A stretch of DNA of 6,858 nt, from assembly GCA_004297235.1 (NCBI GenBank), contig SCUR01000562.1, positions 1-6,858 on the forward strand, read 5' to 3'. Made by a program: the position numbers and the translations under genes. This stretch comes from Candidatus Manganitrophaceae bacterium. GTDB taxonomy: Bacteria; Nitrospirota; Nitrospiria; SBBL01; Manganitrophaceae. Each line of letters starts with the position of its first letter. The stretch's first letter is position 1. The notes below the pieces were generated by a model. That model ran no database searches, was not told the origin of the DNA, and saw nothing but the letters and a program-made list of their open reading frames with translations. Shown piece after piece: positions 1 to 5,690 of the stretch.

Positions 1-417
1 CAGTTGTTGGTTCCCGCCGCGCGGTTCATCTCCAGAGCGGGTCTCCGACCCGGCACGGTTCGAACCTTCTTCTCCGGTTTTCCTCGTGAGGTTCTGGAGG
101 GTTTCCATCGACTCCAGCCGACCTCCCGATTTCTCTATCGCGGGTATGTTCATGCTCCGCTGAAAGACCTCTCCCGCCTCGTAGAGGCCATTGAGCCGAG
201 CGGACGGGTTTTGGCGAACCTTTGCGAGTTCCGGACCGGACAGATCTTATCGGAGGGAGAAGAGGCGTACGCGGTGATCGGCGTGATCGGCAGTCAAGCC
301 GGCTTCAAGATTGAGATTCGGCTGAACCGGGCCCCGCTTCCGGAGGAAGAGATGGACGGGTGGCTGCAGCGGCTCACCGGCATGCCGATGAAGTATGCGC
401 CGCTTTCTTTATATTAA
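1..417 (+). CDS. Hypothetical protein, 5' end cut off by window edge
   Basis: The frame is open from the first base (CAG TTG TTG...) to a TAA at 415-417, so the gene probably starts upstream; TTG codons at 4 and 7 are possible but unsupported starts because no Shine-Dalgarno sequence is visible. The 138 or so visible residues look like a soluble, mixed alpha/beta protein with Arg- and Pro-rich stretches, no membrane segment and no Cys cluster. I do not recognise a family or a catalytic motif. Codon use is GC-rich like the neighbouring genes, which supports it being real. Its stop codon overlaps the left edge of the repeat/terminator at 416-527, and it converges on arsC. Confidence 0.6.
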   Translation, partial: QLLVPAARFISRAGLRPGTVRTFFSGFPREVLEGFHRLQPTSRFLYRGYVHAPLKDLSRLVEAIEPSGRVLANLCEFRTGQILSEGEEAYAVIGVIGSQAGFKIEIRLNRAPLPEEEMDGWLQRLTGMPMKYAPLSLY

Positions 418-526
418 AAACGTGAGGCGATAAAGAAGGGGACGTGAGGCGTAAGGGGTAAATGCAAAGGATTTAAAATTTTTCGAACGGACCCCTCACG
501 CCTAACGCTTCACGCCTCACGTTTTT
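416..526. repeat. Heptamer-built inverted repeat, copy 1
   Basis: The ends form a perfect 14-bp inverted repeat: AAAAACGTGAGGCG at 416-429 and its reverse complement at 513-526. The arms are built from a 7-bp unit, CGTnAGG. It reads forward at 421-427, 443-449 and 450-456. It reads in reverse as four back-to-back units at 494-500, 501-507, 508-514 and 515-521, two of which differ from CCTCACG by a single base. The centre (462-490) is AT-rich. A second copy lies at 4115-4205 and shares 19 bases in the left arm (443-461 equals 4122-4140) and 15 in the right arm (494-508 equals 4178-4192). It is non-coding except that it overlaps the ends of both flanking genes. Confidence 0.85.
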
Positions 527-527
527 T
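416..527. terminator. Probable bidirectional intrinsic terminator between convergent genes
   Basis: On the + strand the stem half CGCCTCACG (513-521) is followed by six Ts (522-527). On the - strand the equivalent stem half is followed by five Ts (complement of 416-420). The partner half of each stem is the other end of the element. This gives a stem followed by a T tract for transcripts arriving from the hypothetical gene on the left and from arsC on the right. The loop is long, but the inner heptamer units (443-452 against 512-521, or 454-459 against 491-496) could fold locally and shorten it. Termination is inferred, not shown. Confidence 0.55.
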
Positions 528-953
528 CTGCTCTTCGGCAAATTCATCCATCCGTTTCTGGATCATTTCGCGGACCTCTTTGAAGGCCATTTGTTTGCCT
601 TCTGCGGAGCTTTTGAATCCGTAGTGAGAGGTCATCGTGACCGGATCGGGAACGGCCCACTGCAGGCGTTGAATCGTCGGGGGAAGAGAAGGAAGACTCT
701 TGGAAGAGGTTCCGCAGAGGGTGACGATGATATCCATCTCCTTCCAGGGAACCTGATTGATCGACTTGCTTTTTTGCTGGGAGATATCAATTCCAATTTC
801 ACTCATCGTTTTGACGGCCAGCGGGTTCAGCGCCAGCGGCTGAATCCCGGCGCTGTAAATTTCAAAGCGATCGCCGAGCACTTTACGCGCCATTCCCTCC
901 GCCATCTGACTCCGGGTGGCATTGCTCGCACAAAGAAAGAGTATCTTTTTCAT
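510..953 (-). CDS. arsC: ArsC-type arsenate reductase (low-molecular-weight phosphatase fold)
   Basis: This 147-residue protein has the low-molecular-weight tyrosine phosphatase fold used by thioredoxin-coupled arsenate reductases, which reduce arsenate to arsenite in the cytoplasm. The P-loop CX5R is present as Cys8 to Arg14 followed by Ser15, and a DP motif supplies the likely general acid, Asp103. A second Cys (Cys80) follows the TL motif where family members carry the first resolving cysteine. The third redox cysteine expected about seven residues later (Cys82/Cys89 pair in S. aureus ArsC) is absent; position 87 is Leu. The start at 953 has AAGGA six bases upstream. The last codons (R-E-A-stop) lie within the heptamer repeat. 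No arsR or arsenite pump gene is in view. It could instead be a phosphatase or use a different thiol partner. Confidence 0.85.
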   Translation of the reverse strand: MKKILFLCASNATRSQMAEGMARKVLGDRFEIYSAGIQPLALNPLAVKTMSEIGIDISQQKSKSINQVPWKEMDIIVTLCGTSSKSLPSLPPTIQRLQWAVPDPVTMTSHYGFKSSAEGKQMAFKEVREMIQKRMDEFAEEQKKREA

Positions 954-980
954 GTTGTTCCTTATTTATCGGGTCGGGGA

Positions 981-1009
981 ATAACCTACCTTTAGATGAT
1001 CTCCGTCAA
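981..1009 (-). promoter_or_regulatory. Possible arsC promoter
   Basis: Reading leftward, TTGACG (complement of 1004-1009) matches the -35 consensus at five of six positions. A -10 at 17 bp would be GGTTAT (complement of 981-986), which matches poorly; TAGGTT at 15 bp is the alternative. The position, 28 bases or more upstream of the arsC start codon, is sensible. I see no clear ArsR-type dyad here. Confidence 0.3.
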
Positions 1010-1102
1010 CCCCTTTTCTGATTTCGGTCAAAAAAGGATATCGTGGTTTCCAATCAGGGTCAAGAGAATTCTCGGCGGATGTGGAAGAGGCGAAGGGGAG
1101 TA

Positions 1103-1111
1103 TGTTATGAT
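1103..1111 (+). promoter_or_regulatory. Possible extended -10 promoter for the BolA gene
   Basis: TG at 1103-1104, one base, then TATGAT at 1106-1111 forms an extended -10 element with five of six -10 matches. No good -35 hexamer lies 16-18 bp upstream, which extended -10 promoters can tolerate. Transcription would begin near 1118, giving a leader of about 33 bases that includes the GGAGGGGA ribosome binding site at 1133-1140. Confidence 0.35.
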
Positions 1112-1150
1112 GCCGGCGACCAGGTTGAAATCGGAGGGGAGAGAAGAGAG

Positions 1151-1450
1151 ATGAGCGCGGCGAGCGAGGCGACACGGGCGAAGATTGAGCGGAAAATGAA
1201 GGAGGAGCTGGGGGCGGTTTTTGTCGAAATCATCGATGAAAGCTGGAAACATGCCGGGCATGCCGGGGCCGCTTCGGGGGGAGGCCACTTCATCTTGCAA
1301 GTCGTCTCGGATCGTTTCGAAGGGGTGTCTCTCCTCGACCGAAACCGATTGGTCTTCTCTACCTTGAAAGATGAGATGGGAAAAGAGATTCATGCCCTCG
1401 CCATCAAGGCGGCGACGCCGGGCGAGTGGAAGGGGATCCGATCAGGGTAA
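1151..1450 (+). CDS. bolA: BolA/IbaG family protein
   Basis: The 99-residue product matches the BolA family end to end: an N-terminal helix, a DES-W-K-H-A-G-H loop (residues 29-37), GGGHF (43-47), the VVSDRF-G-SLL strand-turn (51-62), and IHALAIKA-TP-EW (80-93). BolA proteins bind a shared [2Fe-2S] cluster with monothiol glutaredoxins and act in iron-sulfur trafficking or regulation. The probable ligands are retained: His34 or His37 in the loop and His81 in IHAL, making it a His-type rather than Cys-type BolA. The usual RHR motif before the last helix reads R-N-R (64-66). ATG 1151 is preferred over an in-frame GTG at 1043 because family homology begins after it and GGAGGGGA lies about 10 bases upstream. 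No glutaredoxin gene is nearby. Confidence 0.88.
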   Translation: MSAASEATRAKIERKMKEELGAVFVEIIDESWKHAGHAGAASGGGHFILQVVSDRFEGVSLLDRNRLVFSTLKDEMGKEIHALAIKAATPGEWKGIRSG

Positions 1451-1500
1451 GGTCACAAGAGGATTTTCCGCCGGAATCGATTGTTTTTGCTTCGAATCCG

Positions 1501-1529
1501 TTGACTTTTTAAAACGAAACTGTTACGGT
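1501..1529 (+). promoter_or_regulatory. Probable ald promoter
   Basis: TTGACT (1501-1506) is followed after 17 bp by TACGGT (1524-1529), with an extended TG at 1521-1522. The -10 is weak, but spacing and the TG motif are good. Predicted transcription start is about 1536, only some 6-7 bases before the ald ATG. Just upstream, CGGAATCG (1472-1479) and CGAATCCG (1493-1500) form an inverted repeat with one A-A mismatch that abuts the -35 and could be an operator. Confidence 0.45.
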
Positions 1530-1542
1530 ACGCCTCCAGAAG

Positions 1543-2646
1543 ATGAAGATTGGGGTACCGAAAGAGATCAAGGATCACGAGTATCGAGTGAGCGTCATCC
1601 CTGCAGGCGTCAGCACCCTCCACCGGGAAGGCCATGCGGTTCTGGTTGAGGCGGGCGCCGGAGAGGGAAGCGGGATTCCGGACGCCGCGTATGAGAAGGC
1701 GGGGGCCCGGGTCGTTCCATCGAAAGGGCCCCTCTTCGATCAATCAGACCTGATCGTCAAAGTGAAAGAGCCGCTCCCCACGGAGTATGGGCTTTTTCAC
1801 CCCGGCCAACTCCTTTTCACCTATCTTCATTTGGCGGCCAATGCCGCACTGCTGGAAGCCTTGCTGAAGGGGAAGGTGACGGCGATCGCTTATGAGACGA
1901 TCGAGTTGCCCGACGGCAGCCGTCCTCTTCTTCGGCCGATGAGTGAAGTGGCGGGACGGATGGCGGTTCTGGTCGGCGCCCATTATCTTCAGAAGCAATC
2001 GGGAGGGGCGGGGCTTCTCCTCTCCGGCGTGGCGGGGGTGGAGAAGGGGAGAGTGACCGTGATCGGCGGCGGGATCGTCGGACGAAATGCGGCGCAGGTG
2101 GCCCTCTCGCTCGGCGCTTCGGTGACGGTGATCGATCAGAGCGCGGCGCAGCGGGCTTATCTCGATGATTTTTTCCGCGGGCAGGTGGTGACCCTTCCCT
2201 CCTATGAGGACGAGATCGCGGAGCAGGTCGCCCAGAGCGATTTGGTCGTCGGGGCGGTGGCCCGGTCGGCCGATAAAGCGCCCCATCTGGTCACGCGGGA
2301 GATGGTCGCTCGAATGAAAAAAGGATCGGTTGTCGTCGACGTCTCGATCGATCAGGGAGGCTGCTTCGAAACCTCTCGTCCGACGAGCCACTCGGAGCCG
2401 GTCTACGAAGTAGATGGGGTGATTCACTACTGCGTCACCAACATGCCGGGGGCGGTGCCGAGAACATCGACCTTCGCGCTGACCGGGGTGACCTTTCCTT
2501 ACATCGAGAGATTGGCCCAACTCGGCTTCACGCAAGCGGTCGAGGCCGATCCGGCCCTGGCGAACGGCGTCAATACCCATGATGGAAAGGTCGTTCATCC
2601 GGGGGTCGCCCACGTTTTTGGAATGAAGTACGAAAAGCTAAAGTAA
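1543..2646 (+). CDS. ald: Alanine dehydrogenase
   Basis: The 367-residue protein is full length for NAD-dependent L-alanine dehydrogenase, which interconverts L-alanine and pyruvate plus ammonia in the cytoplasm. It starts with the family signature MKIGVPKEIK. Visible key residues are Arg15, Lys75 (V-K-V-K-E-P) and catalytic His96, which bind and act on pyruvate; Met133-Ser134; the Rossmann GGGIVG at 175-180 with Asp198 at the end of the second strand for NAD ribose; and Asp270 in the VVDVSIDQGG segment. These match the known catalytic positions of mycobacterial Ald, so it should be active. The start is fixed by the N-terminal signature, yet only AGAAG directly precedes the ATG and the predicted mRNA leader is very short. 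No terminator is visible before the downstream tRNA gene, so read-through is possible. Confidence 0.95.
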   Translation: MKIGVPKEIKDHEYRVSVIPAGVSTLHREGHAVLVEAGAGEGSGIPDAAYEKAGARVVPSKGPLFDQSDLIVKVKEPLPTEYGLFHPGQLLFTYLHLAANAALLEALLKGKVTAIAYETIELPDGSRPLLRPMSEVAGRMAVLVGAHYLQKQSGGAGLLLSGVAGVEKGRVTVIGGGIVGRNAAQVALSLGASVTVIDQSAAQRAYLDDFFRGQVVTLPSYEDEIAEQVAQSDLVVGAVARSADKAPHLVTREMVARMKKGSVVVDVSIDQGGCFETSRPTSHSEPVYEVDGVIHYCVTNMPGAVPRTSTFALTGVTFPYIERLAQLGFTQAVEADPALANGVNTHDGKVVHPGVAHVFGMKYEKLK

Positions 2647-2666
2647 GCAACCGGGATTATTATCGT

Positions 2667-2743
<77 letters not shown>

Positions 2744-2784
2744 CTTTCTACAGAGATCGGACGATTCAGCGTCCTCTTTCTTCA

Positions 2785-3066
2785 ATGCCCGAAATTATTT
2801 CAAGCCACATCTATGTCCGCGGAAAGGTCCAAGGGGTCGGATATCGGGATTTCGCGCAGCGACAAGCCGTGACTCTTCAACTGAACGGCTATGCTCGGAA
2901 TTTGGCGGATGGCCGGGTGGAGATCGAGGTAGAGGGGGAGAGAGCGAAGGTGGAGGCGTTTATCCAGATCCTCCGGCACGGTCCCCCTCGATCGAAAGTC
3001 ACTGCAGTGGATGTCTCCTGGGAACCTCCCTCGACCCGATTTTGCGAGTTCTCCATTCGGTTTTAA
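2785..3066 (+). CDS. acyP: Acylphosphatase
   Basis: The 93-residue protein is the usual size for acylphosphatase, a small cytoplasmic ferredoxin-like fold enzyme that hydrolyses acyl phosphates such as acetyl phosphate or carbamoyl phosphate. The signature G-K-V-Q-G-V-G-Y-R (13-21) supplies the phosphate-binding Arg21, and G-Y-A-R-N-L-A-D-G (35-43) supplies catalytic Asn39. The following V-E-I-E-V-E-G strand is also typical. The start at 2785 fits homology (short lead before the first strand), but there is no Shine-Dalgarno sequence in the pyrimidine-rich bases before it. It lies 41 bases after tRNA-Pro and may share its transcript. The separate strong promoter downstream suggests the sigma factor gene is independently controlled. 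Confidence 0.93.
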   Translation: MPEIISSHIYVRGKVQGVGYRDFAQRQAVTLQLNGYARNLADGRVEIEVEGERAKVEAFIQILRHGPPRSKVTAVDVSWEPPSTRFCEFSIRF

Positions 3067-3073
3067 ATTCTGC

Positions 3074-3101
3074 TTGTCTTCTCCTTTGTTTCTACTATAA
3101 T
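3074..3101 (+). promoter_or_regulatory. Sigma-70 type promoter for the sigma factor gene
   Basis: TTGTCT (3074-3079, four of six matches) is followed after 16 bp by a perfect TATAAT (3096-3101). Transcription would start near 3108, about 23 bases before the ATG at 3131, with GGGGA (3119-3123) as ribosome binding site. The perfect -10 box in a region just after the acyP stop makes this one of the more convincing promoters in the window. Confidence 0.65.
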
Positions 3102-3130
3102 AAAAGAAAACCTTCGACGGGGATGGAATC

Positions 3131-4105
3131 ATGAGCGAAGAGTGGGTGGAACAGGAGAAAGAGAACATCGACGGCGAGGAGCTGGAGGAAGACGCCGAGG
3201 AATCGGACGGAGAGGGCTTCGAATCGGAAGAGCCCGCCGCGGTGGAGTATGAGGAGGAGGAAGATCGCTACGCCCCTCCAGCCGACGCGGTCAAGACCTA
3301 CCTCCGGGATATCCGCCGCTCGACGCTGCTGACGTTTAAAGAAGAGGTGATGCTGGCCAAGCGGATCGCCAAAGGGGATGAGGCGGCGCGGCAGCGAATG
3401 ATCGAGTCGAATCTCCGGCTGGTGGTAAGCATCGGAAAGCGGTACATGAACCGCGGGCTTCCTTTCTCCGATATCATCGAAGAAGGGAACATCGGCCTCA
3501 TCAAAGCGGTTGAAAAGTACAACCACCGGAAAGGGTTCCGGTTCTCGACCTACGCTTCGTGGTGGATTCGCCAATCGATCGAGCGGGCGATCATCAACCA
3601 AAGCAAGCTGATCCGCCTTCCGGTCCATGTGGTGGAGCGGGTCAATCACTACCTCTCCCATGTCGAAGATCTGGTCCAAGAGTTGGGCCGGGAGCCCCAA
3701 GTCGACGAGATCTCCAAGAAGATGAAGATCCAACCGGACGATGTCGACCAGATCCAGCAGCTTCTTCGAAAGACCTACTCCCTCGACAGCCCGATTGCGG
3801 CGAATAAAGAGACGGCGCTCCGGGATGTGATCGAAGATACCAGCCAAATCTCTCCGGTCACGAAAGCGGAAGGGGTTCGTCGCAGAGAGGATATCCTCCG
3901 CTGGATGTCTTTGCTGAAGGACAATGAGCGGCAGGTGATCGTCCTTCGGTTCGGGCTGGAAGGGGACGAGCCTCACACCCTGGAAGAGATCGGAAAGATC
4001 TTCGGTCTCACCCGCGAGCGGGTGCGGCAGATCGAGTCGAGCGCGCTTCGAAAACTGCGGGCGATCATCACGCAGAAAACAATCGGACCGGATGAAATCT
4101 TGTAG
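3131..4105 (+). CDS. rpoS: RpoS-like group 2 sigma-70 factor with acidic N-terminus
   Basis: This 324-residue RNA polymerase sigma factor has region 1.2 (about 52-83), region 2 (about 90-165, with MIESNLRLVV, the core-binding helix and the W-W-I-R-Q segment at 144-148), region 3 (about 166-245) and region 4 (about 260-310, with helix-turn-helix L-E-E-I-G to T-R-E-R-V-R-Q-I, 284-301). Length and the absence of region 1.1 fit group 2. Glu151, where housekeeping sigma-70 has Thr440, and the I-E-R-A-I-I-N-Q context resemble RpoS, while Glu169 at the position I align with RpoS Lys173 is housekeeping-like. The first 45 residues are unusual, with 24 Asp/Glu and one Lys. I infer a stress or stationary-phase sigma factor; a housekeeping label is possible from automated tools. 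Confidence 0.85.
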   Translation: MSEEWVEQEKENIDGEELEEDAEESDGEGFESEEPAAVEYEEEEDRYAPPADAVKTYLRDIRRSTLLTFKEEVMLAKRIAKGDEAARQRMIESNLRLVVSIGKRYMNRGLPFSDIIEEGNIGLIKAVEKYNHRKGFRFSTYASWWIRQSIERAIINQSKLIRLPVHVVERVNHYLSHVEDLVQELGREPQVDEISKKMKIQPDDVDQIQQLLRKTYSLDSPIAANKETALRDVIEDTSQISPVTKAEGVRRREDILRWMSLLKDNERQVIVLRFGLEGDEPHTLEEIGKIFGLTRERVRQIESSALRKLRAIITQKTIGPDEIL

Positions 4106-4114
4106 GATAAATAA

Positions 4115-4205
4115 CGTTAGGCGTGAGGCGTAAGGGGTAAAAGACTGAGATAAAGAATCAAATCTCTTGCCTTTACTCCTCACGCCTAACGCCTCATCCC
4201 TCACG
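4115..4205. repeat. Heptamer-built inverted repeat, copy 2
   Basis: Three forward CGTnAGG units (4115-4121, 4122-4128, 4129-4135) face four reverse units (4178-4184, 4185-4191, the degenerate 4192-4198, and 4199-4205). The strongest pairing is a perfect 14-bp inverted repeat, 4115-4128 with 4178-4191, around an AT-rich centre. A shifted register pairs 4130-4143 with the inner right arm at 11 of 14 positions. Unlike copy 1 there is no flanking T tract, so it does not look like an intrinsic terminator. It fills nearly all of the 118-base gap between the sigma factor stop and the apt ATG, and would be in the apt leader if the two genes are co-transcribed. Confidence 0.85.
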
Positions 4206-4223
4206 TGTTCACGGGGTTAAATA

Positions 4224-4739
4224 ATGGATTTGAAATCCAAGATTCGAGAAGTTCCGAACTTTCCGAAAGAGGGGATCCTCTTCTACGATATTACGACGCT
4301 GCTTAAAGAGCCGGTCGCCTTCCAAGAGGTGCTTCGTCGGTTGGCGGCCCCGTTCGTCGGTAAAAAAATTGAGAAAGTGGTCGCGATCGAGTCGCGCGGA
4401 TTTATCTTCGGGGCGCCGCTGGCCGAGCGGTTGGGGGCCGGCCTGATCCCGGTCCGCAAACCGGGGAAGCTTCCCGCGGAGAAACTTGAAGAGCGGTATA
4501 ACCTCGAATATGGCTCCGATCGGTTGGCGATCCATCGCGACGCCATCTTGTCCGGAGAGAAGGTTCTGATCGTGGATGATCTGTTGGCGACCGGCGGGAC
4601 CGTTCTAACCACCGTCAATCTGGTCAGAAAGCTCGGAGGGGATATTCAGGGGGTCGCTTTTGTCATCGAGCTTTTAGGTTTAAAGGGACGAGATAAGCTG
4701 CAGGACGTTTCGATCACCTCTCTCATCACGTACGAATAA
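4224..4739 (+). CDS. apt: Adenine phosphoribosyltransferase
   Basis: Apt salvages adenine by joining it to PRPP to give AMP and pyrophosphate, in the cytoplasm. The 171-residue protein is the standard length. It begins with the family pattern MDLKSKIREVPNFPKEGILF, followed by D-I-T-T-L-L-K, then I-E-S-R-G-F-I-F-G-A-P-L (55-66) and V-R-K-P-G-K-L-P (77-84). The PRPP-binding motif VLIVDDLLATGGT at 114-126 is intact, so activity is expected. The start is fixed by the N-terminal pattern, with GGGG at 4213-4216 as a modest ribosome binding site. It follows the sigma factor gene in the same direction, separated by heptamer repeat copy 2; I see no clear promoter of its own, so transcription may come from the sigma factor promoter. 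Confidence 0.96.
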   Translation: MDLKSKIREVPNFPKEGILFYDITTLLKEPVAFQEVLRRLAAPFVGKKIEKVVAIESRGFIFGAPLAERLGAGLIPVRKPGKLPAEKLEERYNLEYGSDRLAIHRDAILSGEKVLIVDDLLATGGTVLTTVNLVRKLGGDIQGVAFVIELLGLKGRDKLQDVSITSLITYE

Positions 4740-4803
4740 TCATCCGCGTAATCATTTCTATTTGATTTTGTCACAGCTCGAAAATCGCTTTTATTCCTGC
4801 CAC

Positions 4804-4831
4804 TTGCATCTTTGCACTTTTATGCTATTCT
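4804..4831 (+). promoter_or_regulatory. Probable promoter of the lipoprotein-response regulator operon
   Basis: TTGCAT (4804-4809), a 16-bp spacer and TATTCT (4826-4831), preceded by TG at 4823-4824, make an extended -10 promoter. Predicted start is about 4838, leaving a short leader that contains AAGGGGAA (4841-4848) before the ATG at 4854. The preceding 4740-4800 is AT-rich and shows no gene and no convincing apt terminator. Confidence 0.5.
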
Positions 4832-4853
4832 TAACCAGGAAAGGGGAATTGCC

Positions 4854-5276
4854 ATGAAAAAATTTGTCTTTTTTTTATTTTTGATGTCGATCCTCCCCGG
4901 TTGCGGCGGAGGGGGCGGGCGGAGCGATCCGGCGGTAACGATTATCTTGAGGGGGATCTTAACCAACGGAGTCGCACTGGGGGGGCAAAATGGGGGAGGA
5001 AACCCAGCGCAGTCGGGAACAGTGACGATTAGTTCTTTGGGCAAGACTGCGACTATTACTCAGGCCAATCCCGGTGCCTACAGTATCACTGATGTCCCAG
5101 TCGGGGGCAATTACACGGTTGTTGCCAGTGAACCTAATAATCCATTGGCGGATGTGACTTGCGGAATTTCTATTCCCGATTCGACCACGATAACCGTCGA
5201 CAGCCAAACCAACGGAACCTGCGTAGCTGGGACTGGGAATATCGGAGAGTTGATACTGAACATTACGACTAACTAA
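4854..5276 (+). CDS. Small lipoprotein with carboxypeptidase-regulatory-like beta fold
   Basis: The 140-residue product has a lipoprotein signal: M-K-K, a hydrophobic stretch rich in Phe and Leu (4-14), and lipobox L-P-G-C with Cys17 as the lipidated residue. A run of Gly follows as a flexible linker. Residues about 27-92 read like a carboxypeptidase regulatory-like/transthyretin-type beta sandwich (G-T-V-T-I-S-S, then G-A-Y-S-I-T-D-V-P-V-G-G-N-Y-T-V). Cys103 and Cys123 could form a disulfide in the periplasm. The start at 4854 is chosen because the signal peptide begins there and AAGGGGAA sits just upstream; an in-frame TTG at 4812 would put 14 extra residues before it. No enzymatic motif is visible. 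Base composition is less GC-rich than its neighbours, with runs of G. Confidence 0.75.
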   Translation: MKKFVFFLFLMSILPGCGGGGGRSDPAVTIILRGILTNGVALGGQNGGGNPAQSGTVTISSLGKTATITQANPGAYSITDVPVGGNYTVVASEPNNPLADVTCGISIPDSTTITVDSQTNGTCVAGTGNIGELILNITTN

Positions 5277-5290
5277 TTTGGAGCACCAGG

Positions 5291-5671
5291 ATGAGCCTAT
5301 CCAAGAAACGGGTATTCGTCATCGATGATTCTCAGACCGTCCGGAAGAATCTTTCCGATGTTCTGGCGAGGGGCGGTTATGAGGTGGCCGAAGCGACCGA
5401 CGGCGCGGAGGCGCTCAAGCGGCTCGGTCAGCAACGGTTCGATCTGCTCCTGATGGATCTGGAGATGCCCGGCCTGAACGGCTTCGAACTGCTTCGAATC
5501 ATTGAAGCGGGCAATCTCGCCCACAATGCGCCGATCCTGGTGATCACCGGGACGCACAAAGATCTCGATGCCATTCATGAGATCAAAAAACTCGGAGGGG
5601 CCGGATTTATCGATAAATCTTCCCCTCCGGAAGAGTTTCTCTTCCGTATTTCTCAGACCCTCGCGGGATAG
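5291..5671 (+). CDS. Single-domain response regulator (CheY-like receiver)
   Basis: This 126-residue protein is one receiver domain with no output domain. The acidic pocket Asp12-Asp13, phosphoacceptor Asp56 (L-L-L-M-D-L-E-M-P), switch Thr86 (V-I-T-G-T) and Lys109 (F-I-D-K-S) are all present, so phosphorylation by a histidine kinase is expected. It starts 14 bases after the lipoprotein stop, with GGAG (5281-5284 region) as ribosome binding site, so the two genes form a likely operon. No kinase, chemotaxis or diguanylate cyclase gene is in the window, so its partner is unknown. It converges on xerD with a gap of only 19 bases and no clear terminator. Confidence 0.92.
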   Translation: MSLSKKRVFVIDDSQTVRKNLSDVLARGGYEVAEATDGAEALKRLGQQRFDLLLMDLEMPGLNGFELLRIIEAGNLAHNAPILVITGTHKDLDAIHEIKKLGGAGFIDKSSPPEEFLFRISQTLAG

Positions 5672-5690
5672 ATTTCCCTTCATCGACGGC

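Noticed and set aside
494..521. Reading the tandem heptamers as a CRISPR array
   Set aside because: Units are 7 bp, directly abutting, without spacers, and paired with inverted units; there are no cas genes.
1744..2613. 289-codon open frame on the - strand within ald
   Set aside because: It is antisense to a full-length, motif-complete alanine dehydrogenase. The His/Arg/Asp-rich translation is typical of shadow frames in GC-rich DNA.
3095..4204. Long 369-codon open frame on the - strand opposite the sigma factor gene
   Set aside because: It is the antisense shadow of a clearly conserved sigma factor, its start lies in heptamer repeat copy 2, and its product is Asp/Arg/Leu-rich with no family resemblance.
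4750..4769. AATCA/TGATT hairpin followed by TTTTG as apt terminator
   Set aside because: A five-pair AT-rich stem with an eight-base loop is too weak to support.
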